Translations under genes and position numbers: made by a program | Assembly (NCBI RefSeq): GCF_000213175.1 | Contig: NW_009799179.1 | Coordinates: forward strand, 4,380,171 to 4,444,170 | Length of the DNA: 64,000 nucleotides | DNA from: Neurospora tetrasperma FGSC 2508 | Taxonomy: Eukaryota; Ascomycota; Sordariomycetes; Sordariales; Sordariaceae | Direction of reading: 5' to 3' | In this document: piece after piece, positions 48,874-60,864 of the stretch | How the letters are laid out: every line of letters begins with the position of its first letter | Numbering within the stretch: the first letter of the stretch is position 1 | Notes under the pieces: model-generated | Seen by the model: only the letters and a program-made list of their open reading frames with translations | Databases searched by the model: none | Told to the model about the DNA's origin: nothing

Positions 48874-51800
48874 TGGGCGAGACCTAGGAGTGAAGCTTCA
48901 TATCAACTCTGGCCTATAAGTGGGAGGGGATTGGGTCGTTGGTTTTCCCGGTATACAAAATGTGGTGGATTTTTGGATACATGGTGTGGGATTTTAGGAT
49001 ACGTGGATGTCTTGGAGATGTAATAATGGGATAAACGGGGTCCTCAGCTGGAAGGATAGGTATCGATGATGTGTGAATGGGAAATGCCTACATGGCTGAC
49101 GGAGCGTTTACTGCCTACCTACTCTGATTGCTGGGGTGTTTGGAAGATTCATGTGTTTTCTTCTGTTCAGTTAAGCGAGTCAACAAAATGTATACCTCGA
49201 TGATGTTATTAATGCGAAAGATATGATACTTTTATGTAGACGAGAACAGGCAACAGTCGAAATGTGCCAACAGAAGAACAACGAACAGGCAATGATCAAC
49301 ACCTGTCTAATTAGTACTGACAGTAATGGTTGTGTTGGTGGCTGTATTGGTTATATCGGTTTTTTTTCGGTAGTGGCAGTGACCGCTATGCCAGTCGGTT
49401 GCATCTGATCCTGAATTCCCGATATTGATCCTTTGAGGCTCCCAGGGCTCCGTCCAGTCACTTTGTCATTCGTGTCTGGTTGTCTTTTTTTTTCTTGTTG
49501 CTGACAACGACGGAGCCCTCGAGCTCGGTTCAGTTGCTTTCGGTCGGCGCAAGGAACAAATCAAAGATCACACTCACCTCATCGGGCAGCAACAGTCTCT
49601 TGCGGGAAAAGAAGGGACAACACAGACAGGCAGATAGACAGACAATCTGGAATTGATTGCAAAACAATGAGTCACGTGTGCATACGAACAATGCCGGTCG
49701 TTTTCGTCCCGGCCTAGTCTGACCCGACCCAACCTGATCGGAATAGATGAGAACCTCCGGGCATGTGGGCGGGGGTCGAAGGGGATGCGACCGCCAACTC
49801 TGGCGCCTTCTCGTCCGTGTGAAAATTTGAGTAACTGGACTGGAGCGAAACAACGTAAACGAGAGGGAAAGCATTATGAAGGTCTTCTATCTCTAGTCAT
49901 CACGAAAAGGATGCTAGAGTAGTTCCACTGTCGGGGAACGAGCAGGCGAAAAGATGATTTAAATATGTGCAAACGCGATTGTGGTTATACATCAGATAGA
50001 TAATGATGTTTAGACGATATTGGGCGTCAGCTAGATGTGTTGTCGCCGCCGTTGGGCTTGGAAAAAGAAGGCCCAAATTAAGAGAATCATCAGGAAGGAG
50101 AGGAGGGGAAAAGGAAGCGGTCGCAGTTACGGTCACGGTAACGGTCGCGATGGCCGGCCGGCCGGCCTAACCGTCGGCGTGGCCGGAGGAAGTGGGGGGT
50201 ATTACCAGAGAAAAGAGGGGAGAAAGGGATGCGGCCCATAACCGGGACCGCCGCAAAAAGTGGGATGATTGGCAGTTATGTATTCACAACCTACCGGTCG
50301 GGTACCGAGCTGCTTAGAACAAGAATCAATCGCAGCCAGTGGACGGCGGCACGACTTGCCCTCGCCAGCAGGTCTCGTTGGATTGTGGCCGCCGGGCAGC
50401 TGCAAGATGTGTAACTTGACTAACCGTCTGATTGATGCTTTAAGTAGTGGTAAAGACGAAGATGTGAGGAGAGGAGGCTGCCACGGGGGAGGGTCGCAAG
50501 ACATGGCCGCCTGGGCCGTATATGTAATGCATGAACAGTGAATTGATGCCTAGAGGTACCTATTCGCTTCGGGAAGGGACAAACAAGGTCAAGCTAGGGC
50601 GATGGCGAGATGCCAGATCATCACGAATGGTACTACGACGAGAGAACTGGAGGTTTGGCTCCAGACATCAATAAATACTTTCTTCGAATTTAGCGAGACT
50701 GATTCGTTACCACGGAATTACGCGGGGTGACAAGCCGTTAAAACGAAAAAGAGGGTTCTAATAACCGTCATTGGTGGTTCTCACTTGACAGGATAGCTGA
50801 AGAGCTCCCTGGCGTACATACCTACGTACTGCATGCTTATCGCTCCGTGAAAGAGGTCTCAACTAGGAGTGCACCGTCCATGTATATCCGAATATGTGGG
50901 TGTTTAGACCAGGAAAGCGCCGTGTTGGTGGTTGTGGGAGTGGTGGCGGAGTTAGTGGTGAAGGCGCCTAGTAGGATCCATCTTCACGTCCCAACATCCG
51001 GTGCCTTGGGGCTGGTTTGTGCGGCGTTGTCCTAGAATCCTCCGATTGCCCGGGAAGGAACGGTCTGTTGGTTCGCAGAGCAAATAGTGTGATCCTATCA
51101 CCATGGTTTGGATGTGATCCCGACATATGTTTCTTTATGGTCTGTGGAACAGCAAACCGAGTAGAATCGGCAAAGCCACAAAGCCAACAAGTGTGTGTTC
51201 TCGTCAATGCTCTGGCCAGGACAGACCAAGATGTCTTGTTTGCCCAGAGGTACCATGTTTTGGATGAATTGGGTTGTCCAGGCTCTTTATTCATGTACCA
51301 CTTGTATCGCAACCGCCGACGATCTATGGGTGGATAGCGCCAACTGGTGTAGAGACAGTGCAACATGTTGCGCCCGTAATGCACAAGAGCAATGTTGAAC
51401 AAACCCAACATACGGGGAACTGTGCGACCTTCTTCACATTATTTCGACGAATGGTACCAACAACCATCTCAACCAAGACTTGCCACTTCCGCTTTCGGTT
51501 GCCTGGGTTGGTGATGTCGACCATGCCCCAACAGTGCCCAGGTAGGTATATGATGGTCATGAGGCGCTCGTTCCCTGCGCCTTCTTTCTTTGCTGGAAAT
51601 TGTCCGGCGCGTTCGGTGTCCAAAGAAGAGATCGATAGGACAGTTGACGACGATGAGACGATGAGTTGTTAGGATGCGGATAAGATTCCCTCAAGATCGG
51701 AAGCCAACCACCAAATCAACCGCTGACCGGCAAACCAGCCAATTGCTTCGGTATCGTGGCAGCCTGGGACTGACTGAAGGAGTAGTTCAGATCACGGTCG

Positions 51801-53328
51801 GTCTGCCGTTATTGTTGCCGCGTTGCTTCCGTGGAAATTCCGGCACTCGTCAAGGGTTGAAAGCCATCGTGCCGCATCCATCATTCATTATCTTCCAGTC
51901 TGAACATCATGGATGGCCAGGGCATGTGCAGGCAGTGTGACGGATAGCAGTTATAGTGGCTAGCTTGACAGCGTGGGATCTGATGTTTTTCCCATCTCTG
52001 TGCAGGTTATGCTTGATGTTGTGAGTGCTGGCGGTTTCCATGAGGTTTTGATGCCAGTGACTGTGTGGGTTGAGGTTTGTAAACCCGAGACCGACTCCCT
52101 CCACGATCGGGTTTGTCCAAACAGTTGATCAGGCAGTCCGTCGTGCGCCATTGTACATACATACGCTAGTCGAACAGTGCGGGTCTCCACTTTTTTTTCC
52201 TCCGGCCAACTGCCCCTTGCCATCCCGCTCCATTATGCAACTCCCTGAATGCAACTCCCGACCGCTGGTCATGTACTATCGGATGATACACAGAGATCCA
52301 CAATCACCCACGGCAAGAGCCTCGAGTTCGTCGCTTCGACAAAGTATTCCTCCAGAGGCAGGTACACTTCGGTCCAATATGCTGACGGTTGGCGGCATCA
52401 TATAATAACAAGGAGCTTCTGCCTGACCAGACATTCATGAATGCCGTGGAAACATAAAGATTGACGCCTGTCCCCTTTGTCCCGTGTGGCTTTCCTTTTG
52501 GTGATCCTTTGGGCCATGGGCCGGAATCTCTATGTACCTCTTTGGGTGTAGACATCCCATCACACCTTCTCTTTCTCTCGGGTTTCTCGACTGATGGGCA
52601 AGCACAAGACTAGGCCTTTTTCTTGGGCCACTCCCACCTTCTCCCTTCCACCACCTCACTCCTTCGAGGCCGCATTCGCCGGTCGCCCATACTGTATTGT
52701 TCATTATGGATATAGACACGGCATGGATCCGGGGTCGCCATTCCGGTCTTCTTTCTTTGGGTGCCGGCCCTCGACTGTTATTAATATTTGCCCTGTACTC
52801 CCTCTCATACCAGTTCACTTAACGCTCCCTTCCTTTCCTTTTGCACTTTCCCTCTCCATATGACCGTTTCGCAACACAAGCGATCCTGTCCATCCGGAGA
52901 ACCTGGAGATTCACTTGGGAAGTCGGACAGAAGTCACAAGCCGAGAGACCCTGCCAGCACCTGCCCAGTGTCATCAGCCAATGTACGTACGTTACTTACA
53001 TCAAGCAACATGTGGCAGTTCAGCTTAGCAACCACATTCCATCCTACGTCCTCAGAGCCTCCCTAATCTTCACCCCTGCCTTCTCCGGTCCGTCACACCA
53101 TATCCGCCTTCACTACTGTCACTTGCCAACTTCTTCCCTCAGACTCCAGTCCGCTTTGTCTTCCTCCCTCAACTACCTTACTGACATCTCACCACCAGTA
53201 CCACATCAAACTCAAGTTTACTAAACCGCGACAGCATCAGTAACTCAAGCATCAACTCCCATAATCACGCACAACGCACGAATACGTTACGCGGCAGTGT
53301 CAGAAAGGTTCTTCGACGTCAGCCCAAG
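48874..53328. other. 4.5-kb region without a recognised gene
   Basis: I see no family motif on either strand. There is a T run near 49480 and a palindromic run of GGCC units at 50151-50166. All open frames are short and lack splice partners. A small spliced or non-coding gene may be hidden. Confidence 0.45.
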
Positions 53329-54252
53329 ATGAAACAGCCCCCGATCGAGGAACTTGTCTATGGGTACATGTTCCCAAAGGCCCGACCATCGGACCCCCCG
53401 AACTTTTCCGTCTTTCTCCAGAGGCATCTGATTTATGAGGTTCGACAAGAAGTACACTCGTATTACGGTCATATCGACACCCAAGAAGCGAAGTATCCCG
53501 GCCTTGATTACAACCACCCGATTCACCGCATTCGCCTAAGCCGCTGGACATGGCACCGTCGGCTCTTCCGCGCCTTCGATGCCCTCCGTTTGACCGAATG
53601 GGAGATTGCCAATCTGACAAAGTGGGAGGGCACAAGATGGGCCAAGGAAAAGTACGAAGAGGAGCAGGGGATTATCATCCGGGACACTACGGCCGACGGC
53701 TTTCCTGACTTGACCTATCCTCGGGACAGGGTCAGGATTGAGCCTGAGTCTAGCTCTGAGCTCTGTAGGGAAGCTGCGCCGGAGGCTGTGAAGGAAGACG
53801 AAGACGAGATCATGAACGAGGACGGGGACGAGGCCATGAGCGACGAGGGCGGGATTGACTCAGCGCTGACCGTACCCCCGGCATTTCCAGGGCACCAAAG
53901 CAACGTCTCGAATAACGTTCTTGCTGCACCATCGGACGAGGAGTGGCTGAAGATTGCTATCGAAACTGGTCAACTACCACGCCACTCCGATACCACAAAT
54001 AGCGAGCTTTCTGCGCCCCGTATTCTCGCCGCTGCTCGTGAAGGTCGATGGCACGAGGTTCCGACTATTTATCGAGATGTCCTACAGTCACGGTTGGGGA
54101 CACATTTCGGGCCTCTTTTCGGCAACCCTCAGCTACGGACAAGGCACTTTCAGTATGGTACAACAGCGGAGCCAGCCAGGCGCACGACCTCAGAGCTTCG
54201 TCTGGCTACTGCAAGCAACTTTTCTCAGCGAGTTGCGCGACCCGGTGCCTGA
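53329..54252 (+). CDS. Fungal-specific protein of unknown function
   Basis: One exon of 307 residues, starting MKQPPIEELVYGYMFPKA. The first 110 residues look folded and aromatic-rich (IRLSRWTWHRRLFRAF, TEWEIANLTKWEGTRW). Then follow a very acidic stretch (EDEDEIMNEDGDEAMSDEG), DEEWLKIAIETGQ and ILAAAREGRWHEVPTIYR. I do not know the family. Its IEELVYGYM start resembles the IKEIFYGYM start of the DUF7514-type protein 4.5 kb upstream, so the two may share a domain. The ATG at 53329 follows a leader rich in C and A and has an A at -3. No intron is needed. Confidence 0.72.
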   Translation: MKQPPIEELVYGYMFPKARPSDPPNFSVFLQRHLIYEVRQEVHSYYGHIDTQEAKYPGLDYNHPIHRIRLSRWTWHRRLFRAFDALRLTEWEIANLTKWEGTRWAKEKYEEEQGIIIRDTTADGFPDLTYPRDRVRIEPESSSELCREAAPEAVKEDEDEIMNEDGDEAMSDEGGIDSALTVPPAFPGHQSNVSNNVLAAPSDEEWLKIAIETGQLPRHSDTTNSELSAPRILAAAREGRWHEVPTIYRDVLQSRLGTHFGPLFGNPQLRTRHFQYGTTAEPARRTTSELRLATASNFSQRVARPGA

Positions 54253-55763
54253 TTGCCCAGTCACAACTCGCAAACGGCAAGGGTGTAACTTCATCTATGA
54301 GGGGGTACTACGTGATTTTAGTCCATTCAGTCTGGTAACGAGGTGGAAATACTCGGCGTCCGTCGCTTTGGTTTTTTATTGTTGGGTTGTCTTGCTAGCA
54401 TGGCGTCAAGTGGGTCTTTGGTTTTGGTGTTTATTTACTCTTTTCATCCTATTATAAGATTGGTGGCGCAATATCAGGAGACTTTATAACTCCGAAGAAT
54501 GGAGTGCGGGGTGACAAACTTGGTTGGAGGTCATGGTGAGTTGAGTGGCATGTCAGATTTAACATCGTATACTTGTCAGCAACACCAACATGGACAACTG
54601 TGGAGAATTTGCATTGCAGTTTGTTTACCCTGAATATGAGACTGAGAAGCACTCAAGAAGAGGTTGCTTTGAATGTCTTTCAAGCCTCGGCTGTCGAAAA
54701 GACGGCAGTGGGATGTCCGTCAGGATTTTTGGCAGGAAAAGTCCAGGTAGGTAGGATACGAATATGTAAATGATGGCTTCCCCTTTTTCCCGGTCAGTCC
54801 CGTAACTTGAGGGGGAGAAGACGGGTGCGCTTTTGAACATGATGAAGAGCAAAGTGAACAGTACTAATACTAGTTAAGAGAGGAGGGGGCCATAGAACCG
54901 TTATGAGAGCAGCCATGAAGAGCAGGGGGGGAGGGGGACAAAACAAAAAAAAAAGGGGAGGGGGGAAAGGGGGTGGCCATGGGGTCACCGCCATAGACAC
55001 ATCAATCCGTCTTGCTCGTGGACAATCCCACTAAGGCACTTGACCAAGAAACCCAGAAAGGACGAGAATGTCGTCAGCAACTCTCGGTCATTAGCACCCT
55101 GATACATTTCTCTTAGCCTGTTGTCCGCCCTCTAATTGCAGTAGTGATGTACACTAAGTACAGGCTGACCAAACATGCAGGCCTGTCTGTCTGTCTGTCT
55201 AATAGAAAGGAACGAAAAGAAAAGGACATTTATACCGTCACTATGTCTTGGAGTGAATTATCCTTGTTTTTAGATGTATGTGGTAGGTTGGGCAAATAAT
55301 ACACACCATGCTTAAACATCATTAGATGTCTTTGAAACAGCAGCAGGTGAAATCTCACACGGGATCCCTTTGTCTTGTGTACAAGGCAATACGTGATCCA
55401 CATGTATTCTGCGGGGTGAGAATTGGTGGGGGAAGGGAATGGGTTCATGGATATCGTTGATGAAGTGGTTGTCTTGTGTGTCCAGTGTTTGTCGTCGTTC
55501 TTGGCCGTTTCCCGTTTTCCCAAGGCAGCAGTTGGCATCCCTCCTCAGACCGGCGGAGGAAGAGAGAGTTGGTGATCAGTAAACGCCCTCCTCTATTTTT
55601 TTCCTAAACAATCCTCGTTCGGCAGTTCCCATTTCCCTGCTCCTTTCTTTGACGTTCAAACCCAATAAACCCTTTGATAATTGCCTCCCTGCGATGCGAA
55701 GCGCGTCTATCTTGAACTCGTTCCATGCGTCCTTCGTGCACAACTTCATCTCGGCTTCCCCAT
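54253..55763. other. Intergenic region between convergent genes
   Basis: It should hold the 3' regions of the two flanking genes. There is a G-rich run with an A tract near 54922-54970 and a short tetranucleotide repeat at 55183-55200. No coding exon seen. Confidence 0.55.
55183..55200 (+). repeat. CTGT tetranucleotide microsatellite
   Basis: Four and a half tandem copies of CTGT in a row. A simple repeat with no visible function. Confidence 0.85.
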
Positions 55764-56449
55764 CTAGGCCTTCGCAAGAAGCGCGCTGAAGTAGGCCTCG
55801 ATGTCGAAGTTGGGGCTCATGGGATCCTGGTTGACTGTTTCTTTGGGGCAGAGTCAGGCACCTGGTTAGCAAGTCCATTCTTCCCCTAGAACCCCCTCCC
55901 CCGGCTTTGGTTACGAGTAAATAATGCGGGCCGCCGGATCCGGAGGAGGAGGACTGCACATCACGTTAAAAAAAAATCGGGCATGAACTCACGTCCACTA
56001 GGAGTAGAGACGGCGGAAACGGGCTGCTTGGACTTGGCGTAGGCCTCCTTGGCCTTGTTTATTAGCTCCTGCTTGTGCTCGTACTCGCGCTGGGCAGCAG
56101 CGGCCTTCTCAGCGGCGCTGATGGACCTCTGGTGGGTGAAGCCGTAGAAGATACCGGCGGCGAGGGCCGAGTACCGGAGGACCTGCGGGATATCCCATTT
56201 TTAGCTTCCGAACATTTTCTGATTTTCCCACTATAGCTTTCGAGAAATGCGCGACGGTGACCGCGTAGTGTCTTGAAGAAGGGCAGCCAGTAGGCGCACA
56301 AGATGCCCCTTCCCCCCCTCCTCTCGTCACAGAGTCGACGGGTAGTGCATGACTGCGGTAGTTGTGGTGCTGGTGGAGGCGGCGGCGGCGGCGGCGGCAA
56401 CGATGGTGCAACTCACGTTGGATCCAGCCTTAGAAGCGTTTGACGACAT
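55764..56449 (-). CDS. tim11: Mitochondrial ATP synthase subunit e
   Basis: Exons are 56449-56417, 56182-55993 and 55840-55764, giving 99 residues. The sequence starts MSSNASKAGSNVLRYSALAAGIFYGFTH, with the GxxxG dimer motif (Gly21 and Gly25) in its single membrane helix, then SISAAEKAAAAQREYEHKQELI, a charged helix. In yeast the subunit e (Atp21/Tim11) joins F1Fo complexes into dimers and shapes cristae. The length fits (96 in yeast). Introns are 234 and 152 nt; the joins SN-VLRY and PSG-QTVNQDP keep the frame. It diverges from the dynein gene. Confidence 0.92.
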
Positions 56450-57769
56450 TTTTGGACGAGTTGGTGTTTGGCGAGGCCGGGTGCGCTCGGGGGTTCGGAG
56501 GAAAGGGGAATTAAAAGGTGGACTCGAAGACGGTCGGGATGCGGCGGACGGCAATTGAGGAGGTCAATCGGGTCCTGGGTGGTGCGTCGTCGGGTCGAAC
56601 GAGGGAAAAGTTGCGAGCGTTTAGCGTTGAGGGGGTGGAAAGTTCCAAGGTAGGACGTTTACGTCGGTGCTCAGGATGCGAAATGAAGTTTTGGAGCTTC
56701 GGGAATTTTCGCAGCCGTGACCGTCCACCGTTCTTCCTTACCCACAGTACCAGTGTATCTTACTAACAGCCGACTGGCTGCCCGGCGAAAAGCTGTTTCT
56801 TTACCGGTTTTTACGGCAAGAACGCCTCTGCTCCGGCGGGTTGGCGGCCAACGCGGGCTTCCCTGCACAGCGGTTGACTGGCCCTGACAGCATTACCCGC
56901 TAGCGGGAACACCCACTGGACCGTAGCGATATGGGATGGACGCCAGCGCGGCTCACCACACGTGCGGCATTCAGCCCGGGGGGGCGGGCACTCACTGACT
57001 AGAGGTACCTTCCTTACCTTTATCAACGACATGCCCTTCTTGACCTCTCTGCCTGCCGACTGACGGCCGGAGAGCCTGGGACGGCAGCCCGACGGCGAGG
57101 AGCAGTGGCGATCACGTGCATTGAAGCTGGGTGAACACCCCACCGCCCGTGTCTTTGCAGCAGGCGGGCCCCGGTTGGCAGAAGCAAAGTTAGGTTGGAC
57201 CCTCGAATGGAGTGAGTGGAAGAGAGGATGCCCGCCCACTGCAGCGGGCAGCTGGAGGGAGTGCTCAGGTGTGCTGAATCCCGTTGCGCGGGAGGCCAGT
57301 CCAGTCCCCCAAATGGAAACATCCATCCATTGTCTTTTGTTTGGTCAACCTCCCTTTCCTTCCTTGCGGCAATCAACCGCGAAGAGGAACGAAAGGACGT
57401 CGCGCTTGGACGTGAGAGTCTGGAACACAGCACCGCTCTTAGACTTGAAACCTCTTTTCTTGAAGGTACCTAGCTGCATTGCCTTATCATTGCCATAACA
57501 CCACGTCGCAACTCAGCAGCTTTGCCCCTCTTCACTTTCCATTGTTCCACTCCACCTGCACATCAGACAACGCGACATCCGCCTCAACCTCCCACGAAGC
57601 TTTCTAAGCTCGCTCTACCTCACACGGGTCGCATCCCTTCAAATAGCCGACCGCATTTTGCCAGGTGCTGGATACCCGCGTTGCGCCCCCTCAAGGGCTT
57701 GCGCCGGCAGCAGAAGTTGGCACTTCAGGGACCAGTCTGTTCAGGGACTGAATAGTAGGATTTGCAAAG
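56450..57769. other. Divergent promoter region of ATP synthase e and dynein genes
   Basis: No coding exon. GC-rich near both starts. A minus-strand frame at 56811-57326 is long but without motif and is opposite to likely promoter sequence. Confidence 0.55.
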
Positions 57770-59928
57770 ATGCAGCAACGTCGGGATGAGATCATAGCCA
57801 AGAAGGCGAAGCTCGCCGAGCTGAAGCGCCAGCGAGAGCTCCGTGCTACTCAGGTTAATGCCCGCTTGAGCATAGGAAGCGCAAGCGATGTGAGTGGATG
57901 GTCCTTGCTTGATATCTGCTCTTTCGCTTTTAAAGCTGATCTCTTTTTGTCCAGATAGTCAGCCCAACGCCCGGTAGGGCAGAAAGCCGTCGTGAGATCG
58001 AAACTCTGATCCAGAGCCTGGTTGGCGAAAGCAGACCCGTATCAGTCTCAACCGGCGCAAATTCTCCCCGCCTCCATGGAAGCCGACCCAACAGCGTAAT
58101 AAGCGCCGGGGAAACTAGTATCTCGCCCTCGGAATATGCTACGCCAGCTCTCGGCCCCATACTTGCTTCTTCAAATCAGACCACGCAGGTCCTTTCCACG
58201 ACTCTCACGACTGTTTACGAATGCCCACCGTCGCCAGTAAAGGAAGTGTTTACGTACAGCAAAGGAGTACAAACTACGGACGATTGGGTGCCCCAGCCAA
58301 AGCCCCGTAGATATTCGGACTCGGAAATCGACGAACCGCCTGCATCGCCCACTAAGACTAGGGTCAGCAGGAGGTTACGGGATCGCGAAGAAGAGTTACG
58401 CGAGAACATAAGAAAGGAGATCGAGCAGGAGTTGAAAGCGGCCAAGGAACTCGTCATAGATGGAGTGTACAAGCCGTCTGCTGCGGCCAACTTCCCCACG
58501 AGGAATTTTACCGACGAAGAGCTGAACGCCGTTACGCAATCCGACGACTTTATGGACTTCATCGATAAGTCGACTAAGGTTATCGAAAAGGCACTCGACC
58601 AGGAATACGATATTTTGACGGACTATACCCTCGGCGTAAACGATGTCGATGAAGAAGACGAACAGAACGGGAACACGGGCGGGAAGGGTCGGCGGAAGGT
58701 GAAGGAATTGGCCCAGTTCTATGACGAGCGGTGGTCCAAGAAGCGCATGATCAGCTCCATTGACTTCTCGCCCAAGTTCAGTGAACTACTCCTGGCATCA
58801 TACACCAAGAACCCCTCGGCACCCCATGACCCAGATGGAATCGTGCAGGTCTGGAATATGCATTTGCACGATAGGCCCGAGTTTGTGTTCCATGCGCAAT
58901 CCGACATCTTAACGGCCAAGTTTTCTCCTTTTCACCCTAACCTGATTATCGGCGGAGCCTACAGTGGACAAGTTCTGCTCTGGGACACGCGCGCTAGGTC
59001 AGCGCCTGTACAAAAGACGCCCCTCACAGGTTCCGGACACACACATCCTGTTTACTGTATCGATATCATTGGCACGCAGAACGCCAACAACATCATATCA
59101 TGCTCAACAGATGGCCACATGTGCGGCTGGAGTATTGACATGCTTGCCCAGCCTCAAGAGAACCTTACACTTATTGCCCCCCATCCGTCCAGGACTGAAG
59201 ACATGAGTCCCACGTGTATGGCGTTCCCGCAGGCCGATCCGACTTTCTTCCTGGTTGGTACGGAAGAGGGATCCATCTACCCGTGCCATCGGTACGATCG
59301 CGCCGGTGCCAAGGCCGGCGTAGATGCTCGCGTCAGTTATAGGGGCCATGCTGCTCCCGTTATGGCAGTCGACTTCCATCCTGCACGGGGTGTTGTCGAC
59401 TTGGGGGATCTCGTACTGTCTGCTAGCTTGGACTGGAGCGTCAAACTCTGGAAGGCGCGCGCTCCTGCGGCAACGTCTACGGTTGTGACAACGGGTGGCG
59501 GTATCAACGTACCCGGTCAAGAGCATAACGGCGTCCAACCACTGATAGACTTTGTGCGCGAGGATGTCGTTTATGATGTGGCCTGGTCACCAGTAAAGCC
59601 TGGTGTGTTCAGCTTGGTTGACGGCGCAGGCTGGCTTGAGCTGTGGGATATCACCGTCGAGACTGAGGAGCCCGTTGCACGCATTTCTCCTAGCCCACGC
59701 AAAGATGGACGACCAATGCTGAGCAAGAGCTTGAACAAGGTCAAGTGGGAGCGTACTGAGGGCAAGCGATTGGCCACTGGCGGTATCGACGGCACGGTCA
59801 CCATGTTCGAAGTTGGTCCGGATCTGGGTGGAAAGGAGGATTTGAAGAATGAGGAATGGCAGAGTGTGAAGAAGCTGGTGCAAAAGGCCGAGCATATGAT
59901 TTCACTGAAAGAAGCGCAGGAGAAGTAG
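57770..59928 (+). CDS. Cytoplasmic dynein intermediate chain
   Basis: Exons are 57770-57889 and 57955-59928, giving 697 residues. The first 25 residues form the charged single helix (RRDEIIAKKAKLAELKRQRE) that in the family binds dynactin p150 and NudE. Then a Ser-rich linker leads to YSKGVQTTDDW, a likely LC8-binding site at residues 143-148. A charged helical part (RLRDREEELRENIRKEIEQE) follows, then at least six WD repeats (for example HPVYCIDIIGTQNANNIISC and APVMAVDFHP), which hold the heavy chain. The protein links the dynein motor to cargo and dynactin for nuclear and endosome movement on microtubules. The intron is 65 nt. The start is the first ATG, with AAAG before it. Confidence 0.94.
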
Positions 59929-60864
59929 GATGGAGGAGATGTCAGACGCCTGATTTATTAGTGTGCGGGTGGAAGACATTCGAATGGCATGCTCCGTTGA
60001 TCACCAAGCTCGGTGCAGTGACTGTCTTTTTGAGTGCTACGAGTACGGCGTTAAAAGTGCTTGGTGACGGAATGAACCTTTTGTGAACAGAGCGTCTTCT
60101 GAAGTTTGCTGGCTCAGCTGTTTGGCTCTTCACCCCTGAATGTCAACAATAGGTTTATAACCCTAACCCTTCGATGACAATCGGAGCACAGTGTGCTTAC
60201 GTAACTAGGCTAGGTTCCCCCATATATGGCGCAACAAAAAGGCACGCACATCGAAGAGATGACGGAATCTTCACCTCGTTCTCCTCCAGCGATTTCGTTC
60301 TTTAAAGGCAGCACAGTCTTGGACCACCAGCTCCTGCCACATTCCGTGTCGGCAGTTCATTAGTATCCAAGCCGGCCTTTCTTCGCCTTTGCTAGCCTTT
60401 GACTTGTTGATCCTTTTTCTTTTTTTTTTTTCTTTGATTCTCATTGTAAGTTGCTCATCCACCCGTCTGGATTTCCCTTCCCGGCATTATGATGAATGAT
60501 TCTTCCAAGAATTCTGCAATTCTCAAGTTCCCTCGGGCAACCGAGGCTCACTGTGGACTATCAACACATTACTATTTCCCTGACCCGCCATGTCACCAAA
60601 TTACTATTCATAGACACTAGAGTGTTTGAAGGATTGGCCTGCTGACATGAACAAGTTCAACAGATTTAGAGCATTTGTGATAGCACACCAATATTGGCAA
60701 AATAGAAGCAACAAACTATGATTTCATTATTATTCGCAGCACCTGAAATCTCCATTTATTCTGTGACTGTTTTGCTCATCACTTCATGGTATTTCTTCGT
60801 TCTCTCTCCTCATCCTGAGACATTTGTCCACAAACATGGGAGGTAGCTTAGCGTCCGTCTCCTC
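59929..60864. other. Intergenic region between convergent dynein and reductase genes
   Basis: It holds two 3' regions. A TAACCCTAACCCT string near 60160 and T-rich runs near 60420 are the only landmarks. No coding exon. Confidence 0.6.

Noticed and set aside
60155-60172. Telomere-like CCCTAA units, also at 45236
   Set aside because: Only two units each, inside ordinary intergenic DNA; not evidence of a telomere.
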